Source: Marinomonas sp. SBI8L
GTDB lineage: Bacteria; Pseudomonadota; Gammaproteobacteria; Pseudomonadales; Marinomonadaceae
Assembly: GCF_001624705.1 (NCBI RefSeq)
Contig: NZ_JSEO01000015.1
Span: 1 to 64,000, forward strand
Direction: 5' to 3'
Length of the DNA stretch: 64,000 nt
The notes beneath the pieces are model-generated. The model was given only the letters and a program-made list of their open reading frames with translations. It did not search any database and was not told the DNA's origin. Positions 35,598 to 46,082 of this stretch are shown one piece after another. Numbering within the stretch: the first letter of the stretch is position 1; every line of letters begins with the position of its first letter. A program made the position numbers and the translations under genes.

Positions 35598-35941
35598 TTC
35601 ATTTTTCTCCAAGAACCGATTCTCAATACTAACTATAAAAATAATTTATTAGTTTGATCTCGATTAATAAAGGCTCACTTATTTTTTGAGAAATAACGAA
35701 AAAACACACTTAAATACCGAATATAAATTGATTGTCTGAAACTTAATTTGTAATCTTGTGAAATTGACTTCTCTATTCTTTAAGTCTAAAGCGCGACTTA
35801 ATTTAAACTATTTTTTGTGTTTTTCTAAATCAAAAAATTTCTTGAAATCACACAACCTCATATTCATTAAATTAGTTAGTAATATTAATCACTTACTAAG
35901 TTTTAGATTTAACAGCATTTACTTTTGTGTACATTATTTTT
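35598..35941. other. Divergent intergenic region
   Basis: About 340 bp, very AT-rich, between the chemoreceptor and the CHASE-GGDEF gene. No gene seen; it must hold both promoters. Confidence 0.4.
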
Positions 35942-37651
35942 ATGGCAAACCCTAAACCTAAGAAAGTTACCAACTGCATCAGCATCCTCTCTTCCCTTTT
36001 CATTATTATCTTTGGTTTTACTCTATCGTTCAGTTTTTACTTTTACAGTCAAAACAGTGAAGAAGATCAATTAGAGCAACATTACGAGCAATACATACAT
36101 GCGCAGAGCCTGAGAATTCAAGCCAAAATCCAACAATCCAACATGGTACTTCAATCATATTTTGGCTTTTTAGATAGCCAAGGACATGTAACGAGAGACG
36201 AATACCGTTTGTTTTCAGAAGTGATATTAGATGAGCACCCAGAGATTTTCGCCGTTCATTGGACTCCTCGTATTAAACATGCAGACAGAGCTGCAATTGA
36301 AGTGCAGCTTGCAGCACTTGATTTAGCACCACTGGGTATTTTTGACGTCAATCCAGATGCCAATGAATTAGAAAGAGCACCGAAACGAGAAGAGTACTTT
36401 CCGGTTATTTACGCCGAACCTTTAGAGATAAACCGTAAGGCGGTTGGCCTTGACCCCTTAGCGAGGCCATATAATACCGTCACTATTCGTGAAGCTGCTC
36501 GTCATGGAATGCAAGATACAACGCCACCTTTTCCTATCGTTCAAGACCCTGACGGCCCACTCTCTGTGGCACTTTATCACCCTATTTACAGCAAAAACAA
36601 AGCGCAAGACACTCCCGAACAGCGCTGGGATGCATTAAAAGGCTATATTATTTTAATGTTAAGGCCAGGGCTTTTATTAAAAGAATACCAAGCAGAATTT
36701 AGTAAAAAAGATATTCAAGTCCGCCTAATAGACACAACCAATGAAATACAGCTAAAAATTTATCCAAGAGCTGACAGCCCTGAAGACTTGGCAATTAGCA
36801 ATTTAGCCGATCCAAAAATCATTAAGCATTCTTGGCAAGTTCCTGGTAGACAATGGACGCTAGAGTTCTACTCAGATACAGATAAAGTTATGGTGCAAGG
36901 TTCATTCTTACCCCTAGCACTATTAATAATCATGCTGTTGCTTACCTTGGTTTTTGCTTCGTTTATTTTTAATGCATTTAGACAGTCAGAGAAATTAAAG
37001 CTAGCTAACCTTGCGCTTTTGGAAAGGCAAAAAGAACTAGATGATCTTGCCTATTATGATCAGTTAACCCATTTACCAAACCGCTCTTTGTTGAATGAGC
37101 ACCTCAAGCGCATTTTAAGCTTAGAAGAAAGAGATAAGAGTTTTTCTGCCATTTGCGTAATGGACTTAGATGGTTTCAAAGAAATTAATGATGTTTATGG
37201 ACATGATGCTGGCGACCAAGTATTAAAAGACGTTGCTGCCAGATTGTTAGATAACTTAAGAGACAGTGACGTTGCTGCGCGAGTTGGCGGTGATGAGTTT
37301 GTTTTTATCCTAACGGGTTTGCATTTAATTGAGCCAATAAATGAGATTATTACGCGCATCATAGACGAGATAAATCAGCCAATTTTACTAAACACAAACC
37401 AAGTTAATATCTCAGTAAGTGCCAGTATTGGTGTGTCACTCTCCAAAACCCGTGACAATCAAAGCACGAAGACGAAGACAAACACCTCATCAAAACAGAG
37501 TAAGCTTCAAATGGCACCTCAAGAAACCAGCCCAGAAGAGAAAGCCATATTAGACTCAAATATTCGTAAGGCATTATTAAAAGATGCGGATATCGCCATG
37601 TACCAAGCCAAAAAGCAAGGTAAAGGAAAGCATGTTTTATTTAGTCTATAG
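35942..37651 (+). CDS. CHASE-domain diguanylate cyclase
   Basis: 569 residues from the ATG at 35942; a GTG five codons upstream is possible. A membrane segment at about 12-35, a periplasmic CHASE domain (FAVHWTPRIKHADRA near 105, with YPVIYAEPLE-like EYFPVIYAEPLEINRKAVG), a second membrane segment near 325 and a GGDEF domain with RVGGDEF near 460. A serine/threonine/lysine-rich insertion of about 35 residues lies late in the GGDEF domain (TKTKTNTSSKQSKLQ). It makes cyclic di-GMP in response to an unknown, possibly adenine- or amino-acid-like, signal. Confidence 0.85.
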   Translation: MANPKPKKVTNCISILSSLFIIIFGFTLSFSFYFYSQNSEEDQLEQHYEQYIHAQSLRIQAKIQQSNMVLQSYFGFLDSQGHVTRDEYRLFSEVILDEHPEIFAVHWTPRIKHADRAAIEVQLAALDLAPLGIFDVNPDANELERAPKREEYFPVIYAEPLEINRKAVGLDPLARPYNTVTIREAARHGMQDTTPPFPIVQDPDGPLSVALYHPIYSKNKAQDTPEQRWDALKGYIILMLRPGLLLKEYQAEFSKKDIQVRLIDTTNEIQLKIYPRADSPEDLAISNLADPKIIKHSWQVPGRQWTLEFYSDTDKVMVQGSFLPLALLIIMLLLTLVFASFIFNAFRQSEKLKLANLALLERQKELDDLAYYDQLTHLPNRSLLNEHLKRILSLEERDKSFSAICVMDLDGFKEINDVYGHDAGDQVLKDVAARLLDNLRDSDVAARVGGDEFVFILTGLHLIEPINEIITRIIDEINQPILLNTNQVNISVSASIGVSLSKTRDNQSTKTKTNTSSKQSKLQMAPQETSPEEKAILDSNIRKALLKDADIAMYQAKKQGKGKHVLFSL

Positions 37652-37709
37652 CTGGGTTTAAATACTGAAACCTTGATAAACAGTGAAGACGCTTAAAGAA
37701 ACCGCCTCT

Positions 37710-38078
37710 TTAATTAAATTCGCCAAGCAGCCAAGCTTGCGCGTCTTTTAAACTATGAAAATTAACGACTTGATATCCATTGGTAAAAGCAACCGCCTCA
37801 ACAATCACGTTTTCCGAACAAGCATGAGCTGTTACAGATGCTACCTTTGCATTTTCTAGTTCATCCTGACTTGCTAAATAAATGCCAAACTTCTCCTGCT
37901 CATCTAGTGTCATTAAGTTCTCAAAATGGCTTAAATCAACAAGTAATTTAACCACCTCGCCTTCTTGCACTAGCTGGCATACCTGATCAACTGCCGCCAC
38001 TCGTTGTTGAAAATCGACCGCATCATTAAATACCACTTTTATGATGTTATTTTCTTCTCTTGCCAGTGAAAATGCCAT
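37710..38078 (-). CDS. STAS/SpoIIAA-like small protein
   Basis: 122 residues with the alternating strand/helix pattern of SpoIIAA/STAS-like proteins: an internal strand VVKLLVDLSHFENL and a C-terminal FHSLKDAQAWLLGEF typical of the SpoIIAA-like branch, in which the last helix carries AxxWL. No signal peptide. It could be a small regulatory partner, but no kinase is adjacent. Convergent with the CHASE-GGDEF gene. Confidence 0.5.
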   Translation of the reverse strand: MAFSLAREENNIIKVVFNDAVDFQQRVAAVDQVCQLVQEGEVVKLLVDLSHFENLMTLDEQEKFGIYLASQDELENAKVASVTAHACSENVIVEAVAFTNGYQVVNFHSLKDAQAWLLGEFN

Positions 38079-38160
38079 AGTAAGTCCTTTTATAACTATT
38101 GCTTTAACAAGTTTCTTTTAAGTCTAATCCTTATCTTATAAAAAGCTCGAAATTTCACAA

Positions 38161-38194
38161 AAAAAGCCTTATAAAACAATTTATAAGGCTTTTT
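38161..38194 (-). terminator. Terminator after the thiolase gene
   Basis: AAAAAGCCTTATAAA and TTTATAAGGCTTTTT form a near-perfect stem with T tracts on both strands. Confidence 0.75.
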
Positions 38195-38244
38195 CAATAC
38201 GGACTAAATGGTCAGCTACTAAACAAGGTTAGCAGCGAATTAAG

Positions 38245-39423
38245 CTAAATTAGCTCAATCGCAACCGCAGCTGCTTCACCACCACCAATACACAAAGAAG
38301 CAACACCGCGCTTTTTGTTTTCTTGCTGTAGTGAGTACATCAAGGTAACCAAAATACGTGATCCACTTGAGCCAACAGGATGACCAAGTGCACAAGCACC
38401 ACCTTTAATATTGACCTTAGCAGGATCAAGTTCCAGCTTTTGTTGAGCCAGCATGGTTACAACCGCAAAAGCTTCATTGATCTCGTATAAATCCACGTCA
38501 TCTTTTGACCATTGCGCTTTATCCAAAACCTTTTGAATGGCTGAAATCGGTGCGATAGTAAATTCAGCAGGTAATTGCGCGTGAGTAGAATGTGCCACAA
38601 TACGCGCCAATGGCTTAAGGCCTTTTGCAATTGCCTCGCTCTCTTTCATCAAGATGATGGCAGATGCACCATCAGAAATTGAACTCGAATTCGCGGCTGT
38701 TACTGTACCCTCTTTTGCAAAAGCTGGCCTTAGCTTACGAATTTTTTCTGGACGAGCATTACCTGGCTGCTCATCTACTTCAATTATAGTATCACCATGA
38801 CGACCTTTTACCGTCACAGGTGTTATCTCATCAGCAAAAGTGCCATTATTAATCGCTGCATTCGCTTTTTCTAAAGATGCTAATGCAAAGTCATCCATAG
38901 CTTCACGGGTAAGTTCGTACTTGTCAGCCGTTTTCTGAGCAAAGTTCCCCATTAGGCCGCCTTCATAGGCATCTTCAAGGCCGTCAACGAACATATGATC
39001 TAGCACCTTACCATGACCCATACGTAAACCTTCACGTACTTTAGGTAAGATATAAGGAGACTGACTCATGTTTTCCATACCGCCAGCAACCATGATATTA
39101 GCACTACCTGCTAAGATTTGATCATGTGCAAACATCACGGCTTTCATTCCTGAACCACACATTTTGTTCACCGTGGTACAGCCTGTTGCTAATGGTAGGC
39201 CTGCATTTAAAGAGGCCTGTCGTGCAGGCGCTTGACCAAGGCCTGCGGGTAATACACAACCCATTAACACTTCATCAATCTGCTCCGGCTTTAGACCAGA
39301 ACGCTCTAGCGCAGCTTTGATTGCAATCCCACCTAGTTCAGGCGCTTTAATACTGCTTAACTCTCCCTGTAAGCCACCCATTGGGGTTCTAGCAGCACCA
39401 ACTAGCACAACATGATCAGTCAT
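38245..39423 (-). CDS. atoB: Acetyl-CoA C-acetyltransferase (thiolase)
   Basis: 392 residues. The nucleophilic cysteine is in NKMCGSGMKAVMFA near residue 88, the NEAFA motif (YEINEAFAVV) near 345, the GGACALGHPVGSSG histidine near 375 and the terminal CIGGGEAAA cysteine near 382. The enzyme condenses or cleaves acetoacetyl-CoA. It is divergent from liuR and shares the region with the LiuR-type operators, so it probably belongs to the regulon: HMG-CoA lyase releases acetoacetate, which after activation this thiolase splits to acetyl-CoA. Confidence 0.88.
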   Translation of the reverse strand: MTDHVVLVGAARTPMGGLQGELSSIKAPELGGIAIKAALERSGLKPEQIDEVLMGCVLPAGLGQAPARQASLNAGLPLATGCTTVNKMCGSGMKAVMFAHDQILAGSANIMVAGGMENMSQSPYILPKVREGLRMGHGKVLDHMFVDGLEDAYEGGLMGNFAQKTADKYELTREAMDDFALASLEKANAAINNGTFADEITPVTVKGRHGDTIIEVDEQPGNARPEKIRKLRPAFAKEGTVTAANSSSISDGASAIILMKESEAIAKGLKPLARIVAHSTHAQLPAEFTIAPISAIQKVLDKAQWSKDDVDLYEINEAFAVVTMLAQQKLELDPAKVNIKGGACALGHPVGSSGSRILVTLMYSLQQENKKRGVASLCIGGGEAAAVAIELI

Positions 39424-39503
39424 CTTTATTCTCCATTAATCGGCCTGTAAACCGATATTAAGTATTGATAATTCTGCGTTCTATTATTAGATAAATAGCA
39501 TGA

Positions 39504-39521
39504 CTTAACGTTAACGTAAAG
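39504..39521. promoter_or_regulatory. LiuR-type operator, thiolase side
   Basis: Palindromic CTTAACGTTAACGTAAAG, about 80 bp before the thiolase start. The TTnACGTnAACGTnAA pattern is that of MerR-family LiuR boxes controlling branched-chain amino acid catabolism. Confidence 0.7.
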
Positions 39522-39629
39522 CATGTTTCATTTTTTCCTTGTGATATCAGTTATCCGTTTATTTAGATCAAAACTTTCCTTGTCTATCTGCTGATTTTTG
39601 CTCGCTTTATAAGTGATCAAAATATTTAC

Positions 39630-39646
39630 TTTACGTTAACGTCAAC
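39630..39646. promoter_or_regulatory. LiuR-type operator, liu operon side
   Basis: TTTACGTTAACGTCAAC, about 50 bp before the liuR start. With the copy at 39504 it would place thiolase and liu operon under the same regulator. Confidence 0.72.
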
Positions 39647-39695
39647 TTCATTTAGTCTTTAGATATATTAGAGAAATCCATTATGAGCAAACATT

Positions 39696-40154
39696 ATGAC
39701 CACACAGAAAAAGAGCTTCTCAATTAGCGAACTTGCCGCTGAGTTTGGTGTAACCACCCGCAGCATTCGTTTTTATGAAGATCAAGGTCTCATGAAGCCT
39801 GAGCGTAAAGGACAAACTCGCATTTATTACAGCCATGACAAGGTAAGACTAAAACTTATTTTGCGCGGCAAACGTCTTGGTTTTTCCCTGGCAGAATCCC
39901 GTGAACTGTTCGATTTATGGGATGAAACCCCAAGCGGTAGTGAAAGACAGCTAAATAAGATGTTAGAAACATTAAGTGCTAAACAGGCTCAACTTGAGCA
40001 ACAAATGAAAGACATACAGATGGCCAAACAAGAATTGGACAATGCTGAAATGCGCTGCCGCTCCGCACTCAAGGAGCTAATGCAAGGTAAAGAAACTGGG
40101 CAAGGATCAGCACACAATACCGCTGACATGTTGACGTCTTCAAAAGAGATTTAA
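39696..40154 (+). CDS. liuR: MerR-family regulator of leucine/isovalerate catabolism
   Basis: 152 residues. An N-terminal MerR winged helix (FSISELAAEFGVTTRSIRFY, EDQGLMKPERKGQTRIYY, residues 7-50) and a long dimerisation helix rich in Gln/Lys. No metal-binding cysteine cluster is visible, as expected for LiuR rather than metal sensors. It is first in the liuRABCDE order, with 47 bp before liuA, and its own promoter region carries a LiuR box. Confidence 0.85.
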   Translation: MTTQKKSFSISELAAEFGVTTRSIRFYEDQGLMKPERKGQTRIYYSHDKVRLKLILRGKRLGFSLAESRELFDLWDETPSGSERQLNKMLETLSAKQAQLEQQMKDIQMAKQELDNAEMRCRSALKELMQGKETGQGSAHNTADMLTSSKEI

Positions 40155-40201
40155 ACAAATTAGGCCTAAAAACAAGAATCACCCTATAAAGGTAAACCGA
40201 C

Positions 40202-41368
40202 ATGATCTCTCAATACTCTGAACTGAATTTTGGACTTGGCGAAACCCTAGATATGTTACGCCAACAAGTGAATGCTTTTGCTGCAGCACAAATTGCACCT
40301 CGTGCTGAGCAAATTGACCAAGACAACCTCTTCCCCAATGATCTTTGGAAAAAATTTGGTGAAATGGGCCTACTAGGTATCACAGTCAGTGAAGAATTTG
40401 GGGGCGCAGACATGGGCTACCTTGCCCATGTGATTGCGATGGAAGAAATCAGCCGTGCATCAGCCTCTGTTGGTTTATCTTACGGTGCGCACTCAAACCT
40501 GTGTGTTAACCAGATTTATCGTAATGGCACCCAAAAGCAAAAAGAAACTTATCTTCCTAAGCTGGTTTCTGGTGAGCACATTGGTGCGTTAGCCATGTCT
40601 GAACCTAATGCCGGTTCTGATGTTGTCTCATTAAAGCTACACGCCCGCGATGAAGGCGATCATTATGTACTTAATGGCAACAAAATGTGGATCACTAACG
40701 GTCCTGATGCCAATGTTTATGTTATTTACGCCAAAACTGACTTACACGCTGGCTCTAAAGGCATAACGGCTTTCATTGTTGAACGTGATAGCGAAGGTTT
40801 CACTCAAGCTCAAAAGCTCGACAAACTAGGCATGCGCGGTTCAAACACCTGCGAATTGGTTTTCCAAGATTGCAAAGTGCCAAAAGAAAATATCTTAGGT
40901 GAGCTAAACGGTGGCGTTAAAGTACTCATGGGTGGCCTTGATTACGAGCGTCTTGTATTAGCAGGTGGGCCACTTGGCATAATGCAAGCGGCGATGGATG
41001 TGGCTGTACCTTATATCCGTGACCGTCAGCAATTTGGTAAAGCCATTGGTGAATTCGAGCTAGTACAAGGCAAAATTGCTGACATGTACACTCGTATGAA
41101 TGCCGCTAAATCTTATGTTTACATGGTTGCCATGTCAGCAGACAGAGGTGAAACAACCCGTAAAGATGCCGCTGGCGTTATCCTTTATGCAGCAGAAATG
41201 GCCACTCAAATTGCCTTAGACGCGATTCAACTACTTGGCGGTAATGGCTATATCAACGAATACCCTACTGGCCGTTTATTGCGCGATGCCAAGCTTTATG
41301 AAATTGGTGCAGGTACCTCAGAAATTCGCCGCATGCTAATTGGCCGCGAACTTTTCATGAACAAATAA
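40202..41368 (+). CDS. liuA: Isovaleryl-CoA dehydrogenase
   Basis: 388 residues, usual length. Acyl-CoA dehydrogenase signatures: [17 protein letters not shown] near 130, [13 protein letters not shown] near 245 (the Glu here is the catalytic base in isovaleryl-CoA dehydrogenases) and the C-terminal [20 protein letters not shown]. It uses FAD to oxidise isovaleryl-CoA to 3-methylcrotonyl-CoA, the third step of leucine breakdown, and passes electrons to ETF. Preceded by AAAGGT seven bases before ATG. Confidence 0.93.
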   Translation: MISQYSELNFGLGETLDMLRQQVNAFAAAQIAPRAEQIDQDNLFPNDLWKKFGEMGLLGITVSEEFGGADMGYLAHVIAMEEISRASASVGLSYGAHSNLCVNQIYRNGTQKQKETYLPKLVSGEHIGALAMSEPNAGSDVVSLKLHARDEGDHYVLNGNKMWITNGPDANVYVIYAKTDLHAGSKGITAFIVERDSEGFTQAQKLDKLGMRGSNTCELVFQDCKVPKENILGELNGGVKVLMGGLDYERLVLAGGPLGIMQAAMDVAVPYIRDRQQFGKAIGEFELVQGKIADMYTRMNAAKSYVYMVAMSADRGETTRKDAAGVILYAAEMATQIALDAIQLLGGNGYINEYPTGRLLRDAKLYEIGAGTSEIRRMLIGRELFMNK

Positions 41369-41480
41369 CTTAGACCAATCATTCATTCCTATTAATCATT
41401 CTCATTAGTCAAGGCTCTTTATTTAAGGGCCTGCTTATTTAAAAAAGAGTTGATAGGACAAAAAGATTAAGGAGAGCTAT

Positions 41481-43088
41481 ATGCCTATATTGCAGTCTAA
41501 AGTTAATCCTCGTTCTGAAGAGTTTTTAGCGAAAGCCGATGCAATGGAAACAGCGGTATTAGATTTAAAATCTAAAATCGAACATATTTATCAAGGTGGA
41601 GGTAAATCTTATCAAGAACGCCATCTTGCAAGAGGCAAGTTACTAGTACGTCAACGTATCGATACGCTAATCGATGAAGACAGTGCCTTTCTAGAGTTAG
41701 GCCAATTAGCCGCTTATGGGGTTTATCAAGACGATATTCCAGCAGCAGGTGTTGTGGCAGGTGTTGGTCAAGTATCCGGCATCGAATGCATGATCATCGC
41801 CAATGATGCCACAGTAAAAGGCGGCACTTACTTCCCGCTTACGGTGAAAAAGCATTTAAGAGCACAAGAAATTGCTGAACAAAACCACCTACCTTGCATT
41901 TACTTAGTGGACTCAGGTGGTGCGAACCTTCCTCAGCAAGACGAAGTCTTCCCTGACCGTGATCACTTTGGTCGCATCTTCTACAACCAAGCGCGCATGT
42001 CTGCCAAAGGCATTGCACAGATTGCTGTGGTAATGGGTCTTTGTACTGCAGGTGGTGCATATGTACCTGCCATGGCGGACGAATCCATTATTGTACGTAA
42101 CCAAGGTACTATCTTTTTAGCAGGACCACCTTTGGTGAAAGCAGCAACAGGTGAAGAAGTCAGTGCAGAAGATTTAGGTGGTGCAGATGTGCATTGTCGT
42201 ACTTCTGGTGTGGCAGATCATTATGCCGAAAATGACGAGCACGCTCTGCAAATTGCACGTCGTTGTATTTCTCACCTTAATCATAAAAAACAACCTCATG
42301 TAGATGTGCGTGAACCACAAGCACCTAAATACGATGCCAAAGAGATCTACGGCATAGTTGGTACAGATCTACGTAAGCCATTTGATGTAAGAGATGTGAT
42401 AGCACGCACGGTCGATAACTCGGAATTTGATGAGTTTAAACAGCTTTATGGCACAACGTTAGTAACAGGTTTTGCTCATATTCATGGTTATCCTGTCGGC
42501 ATAATCGCAAACAATGGCATTCTCTTTTCAGACTCTGCTCAAAAAGGCGCTCACTTCATTGAGCTTTGCTGTCAGCGCAATATTCCTTTGGTGTTTTTAC
42601 AAAATATCACAGGTTTCATGGTGGGCCAGAAATACGAAGCCGAGGGTATCGCTAAACATGGCGCAAAAATGGTAATGGCTGTTGCTTGTGCCAATGTCCC
42701 TAAAATCACCATATTAATCGGTGGTAGTTTTGGTGCGGGTAACTATGGTATGTGCGGACGTGCTTATAACCCAGATTTTTTATGGATGTGGCCTAACGCC
42801 AGAATTTCTGTCATGGGCGGCGAACAAGCGGCAGGTGTGATGGCAACGGTAACGAAAGATAAACTTGCCCGTTCTGGCATGAGCTGGAGCGAGGAAGAAG
42901 AAGCAGAATTCAAACAGCCAATTATTGATACTTACGAGCATCAAGGACACCCCTACTATGCTAGCGCTCGTCTTTGGGATGATGGCGTGATAGATCCGGC
43001 GCAAACACGTGATGTGATTGCCCTAAGTTTATCAGCGACCTTAAATCGACCAAAAGAAGAGACAAAGTTTGGTGTCTTTAGAATGTAA
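41481..43088 (+). CDS. liuB: Methylcrotonyl-CoA carboxylase, carboxyltransferase (beta) subunit
   Basis: 535 residues with two crotonase-like halves. Landmarks: [19 protein letters not shown] near 35, the acyl-CoA-binding [12 protein letters not shown] near 145 and [16 protein letters not shown] near 415. It transfers carboxyl from biotin on LiuD to 3-methylcrotonyl-CoA, making 3-methylglutaconyl-CoA. Preceded by AAGGAG before the ATG and separated from liuA by about 110 bp. Confidence 0.93.
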   Translation: MPILQSKVNPRSEEFLAKADAMETAVLDLKSKIEHIYQGGGKSYQERHLARGKLLVRQRIDTLIDEDSAFLELGQLAAYGVYQDDIPAAGVVAGVGQVSGIECMIIANDATVKGGTYFPLTVKKHLRAQEIAEQNHLPCIYLVDSGGANLPQQDEVFPDRDHFGRIFYNQARMSAKGIAQIAVVMGLCTAGGAYVPAMADESIIVRNQGTIFLAGPPLVKAATGEEVSAEDLGGADVHCRTSGVADHYAENDEHALQIARRCISHLNHKKQPHVDVREPQAPKYDAKEIYGIVGTDLRKPFDVRDVIARTVDNSEFDEFKQLYGTTLVTGFAHIHGYPVGIIANNGILFSDSAQKGAHFIELCCQRNIPLVFLQNITGFMVGQKYEAEGIAKHGAKMVMAVACANVPKITILIGGSFGAGNYGMCGRAYNPDFLWMWPNARISVMGGEQAAGVMATVTKDKLARSGMSWSEEEEAEFKQPIIDTYEHQGHPYYASARLWDDGVIDPAQTRDVIALSLSATLNRPKEETKFGVFRM

Positions 43089-43128
43089 GGATTTGGACAA
43101 CCAAGTTTAACCCATTTGGCCCAACCTA

Positions 43129-43156
43129 GGCTTTACCCACATATTTGGGTAAAGCC
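43129..43156 (+). terminator. Hairpin within the liu operon
   Basis: GGCTTTACCCA and TGGGTAAAGCC form an 11-bp stem between liuB and liuC. No T tract follows, so it may stabilise or attenuate the message and not end it. Confidence 0.5.
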
Positions 43157-43189
43157 ATCCCTATTAAGTGATCATGAGAGAGCAATGTC

Positions 43190-44086
43190 ATGAACAATAT
43201 ACCCACGCAAAGCACGCTTTTTGATAACACAGAAGAGAATCCATCTTCTGCCAACAGTGATTTTAATGCCAAAGTAATTTTGCATTATCCTAACCCTGGT
43301 ATCGCTGAGTTAATCTTAAATAATGCAGACAAATACAATGCATTTGACGATCACATCATCTCTTTAATGATAGAGAAATTAACGCAAGCAGAAGCGCAGG
43401 CAGATTTAAAACTCCTTATTTTGCGCTCTACAGGTAAACACTTCTCATCCGGTGCAGATTTAAACTGGATGAAACGAATGGCAAGTAATAGCCATCAAGA
43501 AAACTTAGACGACGCCAACCAACTTGCTAAGTTAATGCAAAACCTTAACAGCTTTAGCAAGCCTACTCTCGCACTTGTACAAGGTGCAGCTTATGGAGGT
43601 GCCGTTGGCCTTGCAGCTTGTTGTGACATAGTCGTTGCCACACGCACCGCAAGATTCAGTTTAAGCGAAGTCAAAATAGGTTTAGTACCCGCCGTCATTA
43701 GCCCTTATGTAATTCGCGCAATAGGTGAACGCCAAGCAAGACGCTACTTTTTGAGTGCAGAAATTATCAGCGCAGAGCAAGCTCAAAGTTTTGGCTTAGT
43801 TCACGACTTAGTTGATGACCAGAACCAGCTAGATCAAGCGGCAGATCACTTTATTCAGCAGTTAAGTCAAAACAGCCCCCAAGCCATGACAGTAGCGAAA
43901 AAGCTTATTTTCGCAGTGAGTCACAAGCCGATCGACACAGAAGTCATTAGCTATACCAGCCAGTGCATTTCGGACATACGTGTTAGTGACGAAGGCCAAG
44001 AAGGTCTCAATGCCTTTTTAAATAAGCGTCAAGCTAGTTGGATTCAACCTACAACAGGCAAAGACAAGGAGACAGATGATGTTTAA
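43190..44086 (+). CDS. liuC: Methylglutaconyl-CoA hydratase
   Basis: 298 residues of enoyl-CoA hydratase fold. The oxyanion-hole segments are HFSSGADLNWMKRM near 83 and VQGAAYGGAVGLAACCDI near 125; the ADLNWM motif is typical of LiuC-type enzymes. An N-terminal extension of about 25 residues (SLFDNTEENPSSANSD) precedes the core. It hydrates 3-methylglutaconyl-CoA to HMG-CoA. It overlaps liuD by 11 bases. Confidence 0.9.
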   Translation: MNNIPTQSTLFDNTEENPSSANSDFNAKVILHYPNPGIAELILNNADKYNAFDDHIISLMIEKLTQAEAQADLKLLILRSTGKHFSSGADLNWMKRMASNSHQENLDDANQLAKLMQNLNSFSKPTLALVQGAAYGGAVGLAACCDIVVATRTARFSLSEVKIGLVPAVISPYVIRAIGERQARRYFLSAEIISAEQAQSFGLVHDLVDDQNQLDQAADHFIQQLSQNSPQAMTVAKKLIFAVSHKPIDTEVISYTSQCISDIRVSDEGQEGLNAFLNKRQASWIQPTTGKDKETDDV

Positions 44087-46082
44087 TAAAATCCTAATCG
44101 CTAACCGTGGTGAAATTGCCTGTCGTGTTATCGAAACTGCCCACAAAATGGGTGTTCGCTGCGTTGCTGTTTATTCAGAAGCAGATGTAAATGCTCGTCA
44201 TGTTGCTATGGCAGATGAAGCCTTTTTACTAGGGCCAGCACCAAGTAACCAAAGCTATTTACGTCACGAAAAAATTATAGAGATCGCCTTAGCAAGTGGT
44301 GCTCAAGCTATTCACCCAGGCTATGGATTCTTATCTGAAAACACAGAGTTTGCTGAAGCCTGTGCCGAGAATGGCCTTGTTTTTATTGGTCCACCAGCCA
44401 GCGCAATTGCGGCTATGGGGTCTAAATCTGCTGCTAAAGCTATTATGGAAAAAGCACAGGTGCCATTAGTACCTGGCTATCATGGTGATGATCAAAGCCC
44501 TGAGCTATTAAAAGAAGAAGCGATACGTTGCGGCTTCCCTGTTTTGCTTAAAGCGATCGCAGGTGGTGGTGGTAAGGGCATGCGAGTGGTAAACGAACTG
44601 GCTGAGTTTGATGAAGCCTTAGCCGCTGCACAACGTGAGTCTAGCAATGCGTTTGGCAACCCAGACATGCTCATAGAACGCTACTTAACGCAACCTCGTC
44701 ACGTAGAAATACAAGTCTTTTGCGACTCTCACGGCAATGGCGTCTATTTAGCTGAACGAGACTGCTCGGTACAAAGACGCCACCAAAAAGTGATTGAAGA
44801 AGCCCCTGCTCCCGGTCTTTCCGATGCCACACGCAAAGCTATGGGTGAAGCAGCAGTAAAAGCGGCTCAAGCCATAGATTATGTAGGCGCAGGTACAGTT
44901 GAGTTTCTTTATGATGTGGATGCTTCTTTCTTCTTCATGGAAATGAATACCCGTTTGCAAGTTGAGCACCCAGTAACAGAAATGATCACGGGGCAAGATT
45001 TAGTCGAATGGCAATTACGCATCGCCAATGGCGAAGCCTTGCCTTTAAGCCAAGATCAAATCCAAATCACAGGTCACGCACTTGAAGCCCGAATTTACGC
45101 AGAAGATCCTGATAATGACTTTTTACCTGCAACAGGCAAGCTGCATTACCTAAAAACACCAGCCACCAACTCAAATGTCAGAGTGGATACAGGTGTACTA
45201 GAAGGCGATGAAGTCAGCATTCATTACGACCCTATGATCGCCAAGCTCATAGTTTGGGATCAGGACAGAAGCAAAGCGATCAACCGTATGGTGCAAGCGC
45301 TAGAGCAATATCGCATTAGCGGTGTCACCAGTAATATTCGCTTTTTGCATGCCCTAGTAGCTGCAAAACCTTTTAGAGATGCTGAACTTGATACAGGTTT
45401 TATCGAAAAACACGAAAACCTTTTATTTAATACTAGTAGCCTTGAACTAGATAAGGCCCTTGTCTTAGCTGCTGGCTTTTATTTACAACAAGTTAAAGTG
45501 GTCAAGAAGAGCAATCAAGATAAGCACTCACCTTTCAGCCAATTTAAAAATTGGAGAATGAATAGGCAATATCAAAAGCCGCTTATTCTCGTGGTAGACG
45601 ACACCAAACATACATTAGAAATTCAACATTTTGATGAATATGATGAAGTCCGAGTAGATGGTCGCTCATACAAACTGCAATCTCACCTTAGTCATGACAA
45701 ACTAGATGCTATTATTGATGGCCACTGCCTGAGTGTCCACGGAGCATTAAAAGAAGGCGTGTTAGATCTTTTCTATCAAGGCGAGAAGTTTAACTGCCAC
45801 CAGTACACGGCTGAGTATGAACAAGGCGATCATGGATCTGATAACAGCTTAAGCGCACCAATGAATGGCTCCATGGTGAGCGTGATGGTCTCTCAAGGGG
45901 ATAAGGTTAGCGAAGGCCAAACCCTAGTGATTATGGAAGCGATGAAGATGGAACATGCTATTAAAGCACCTCATGACGGCATCATCGACGCCATTTACTT
46001 TAACGAAGGTGAACTTGTCAGCGACGGTGCAGAGCTCCTCGCTATGAGTGCGATTGAAACACAACAGGAAAGTGTCTCATGA
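44076..46082 (+). CDS. liuD: Methylcrotonyl-CoA carboxylase, biotin-carrying (alpha) subunit
   Basis: 668 residues. Biotin carboxylase domain from [16 protein letters not shown] through the ATP-grasp loop [14 protein letters not shown] (near 160) and [14 protein letters not shown] (near 290); biotinyl-lysine in [15 protein letters not shown] near 620. It carboxylates biotin with bicarbonate and ATP. The next codon (MFNKI, 44079) is an equally likely start. Start overlaps liuC and end overlaps liuE by four bases (ATGA), showing tight coupling. Confidence 0.93.
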   Translation: MMFNKILIANRGEIACRVIETAHKMGVRCVAVYSEADVNARHVAMADEAFLLGPAPSNQSYLRHEKIIEIALASGAQAIHPGYGFLSENTEFAEACAENGLVFIGPPASAIAAMGSKSAAKAIMEKAQVPLVPGYHGDDQSPELLKEEAIRCGFPVLLKAIAGGGGKGMRVVNELAEFDEALAAAQRESSNAFGNPDMLIERYLTQPRHVEIQVFCDSHGNGVYLAERDCSVQRRHQKVIEEAPAPGLSDATRKAMGEAAVKAAQAIDYVGAGTVEFLYDVDASFFFMEMNTRLQVEHPVTEMITGQDLVEWQLRIANGEALPLSQDQIQITGHALEARIYAEDPDNDFLPATGKLHYLKTPATNSNVRVDTGVLEGDEVSIHYDPMIAKLIVWDQDRSKAINRMVQALEQYRISGVTSNIRFLHALVAAKPFRDAELDTGFIEKHENLLFNTSSLELDKALVLAAGFYLQQVKVVKKSNQDKHSPFSQFKNWRMNRQYQKPLILVVDDTKHTLEIQHFDEYDEVRVDGRSYKLQSHLSHDKLDAIIDGHCLSVHGALKEGVLDLFYQGEKFNCHQYTAEYEQGDHGSDNSLSAPMNGSMVSVMVSQGDKVSEGQTLVIMEAMKMEHAIKAPHDGIIDAIYFNEGELVSDGAELLAMSAIETQQESVS

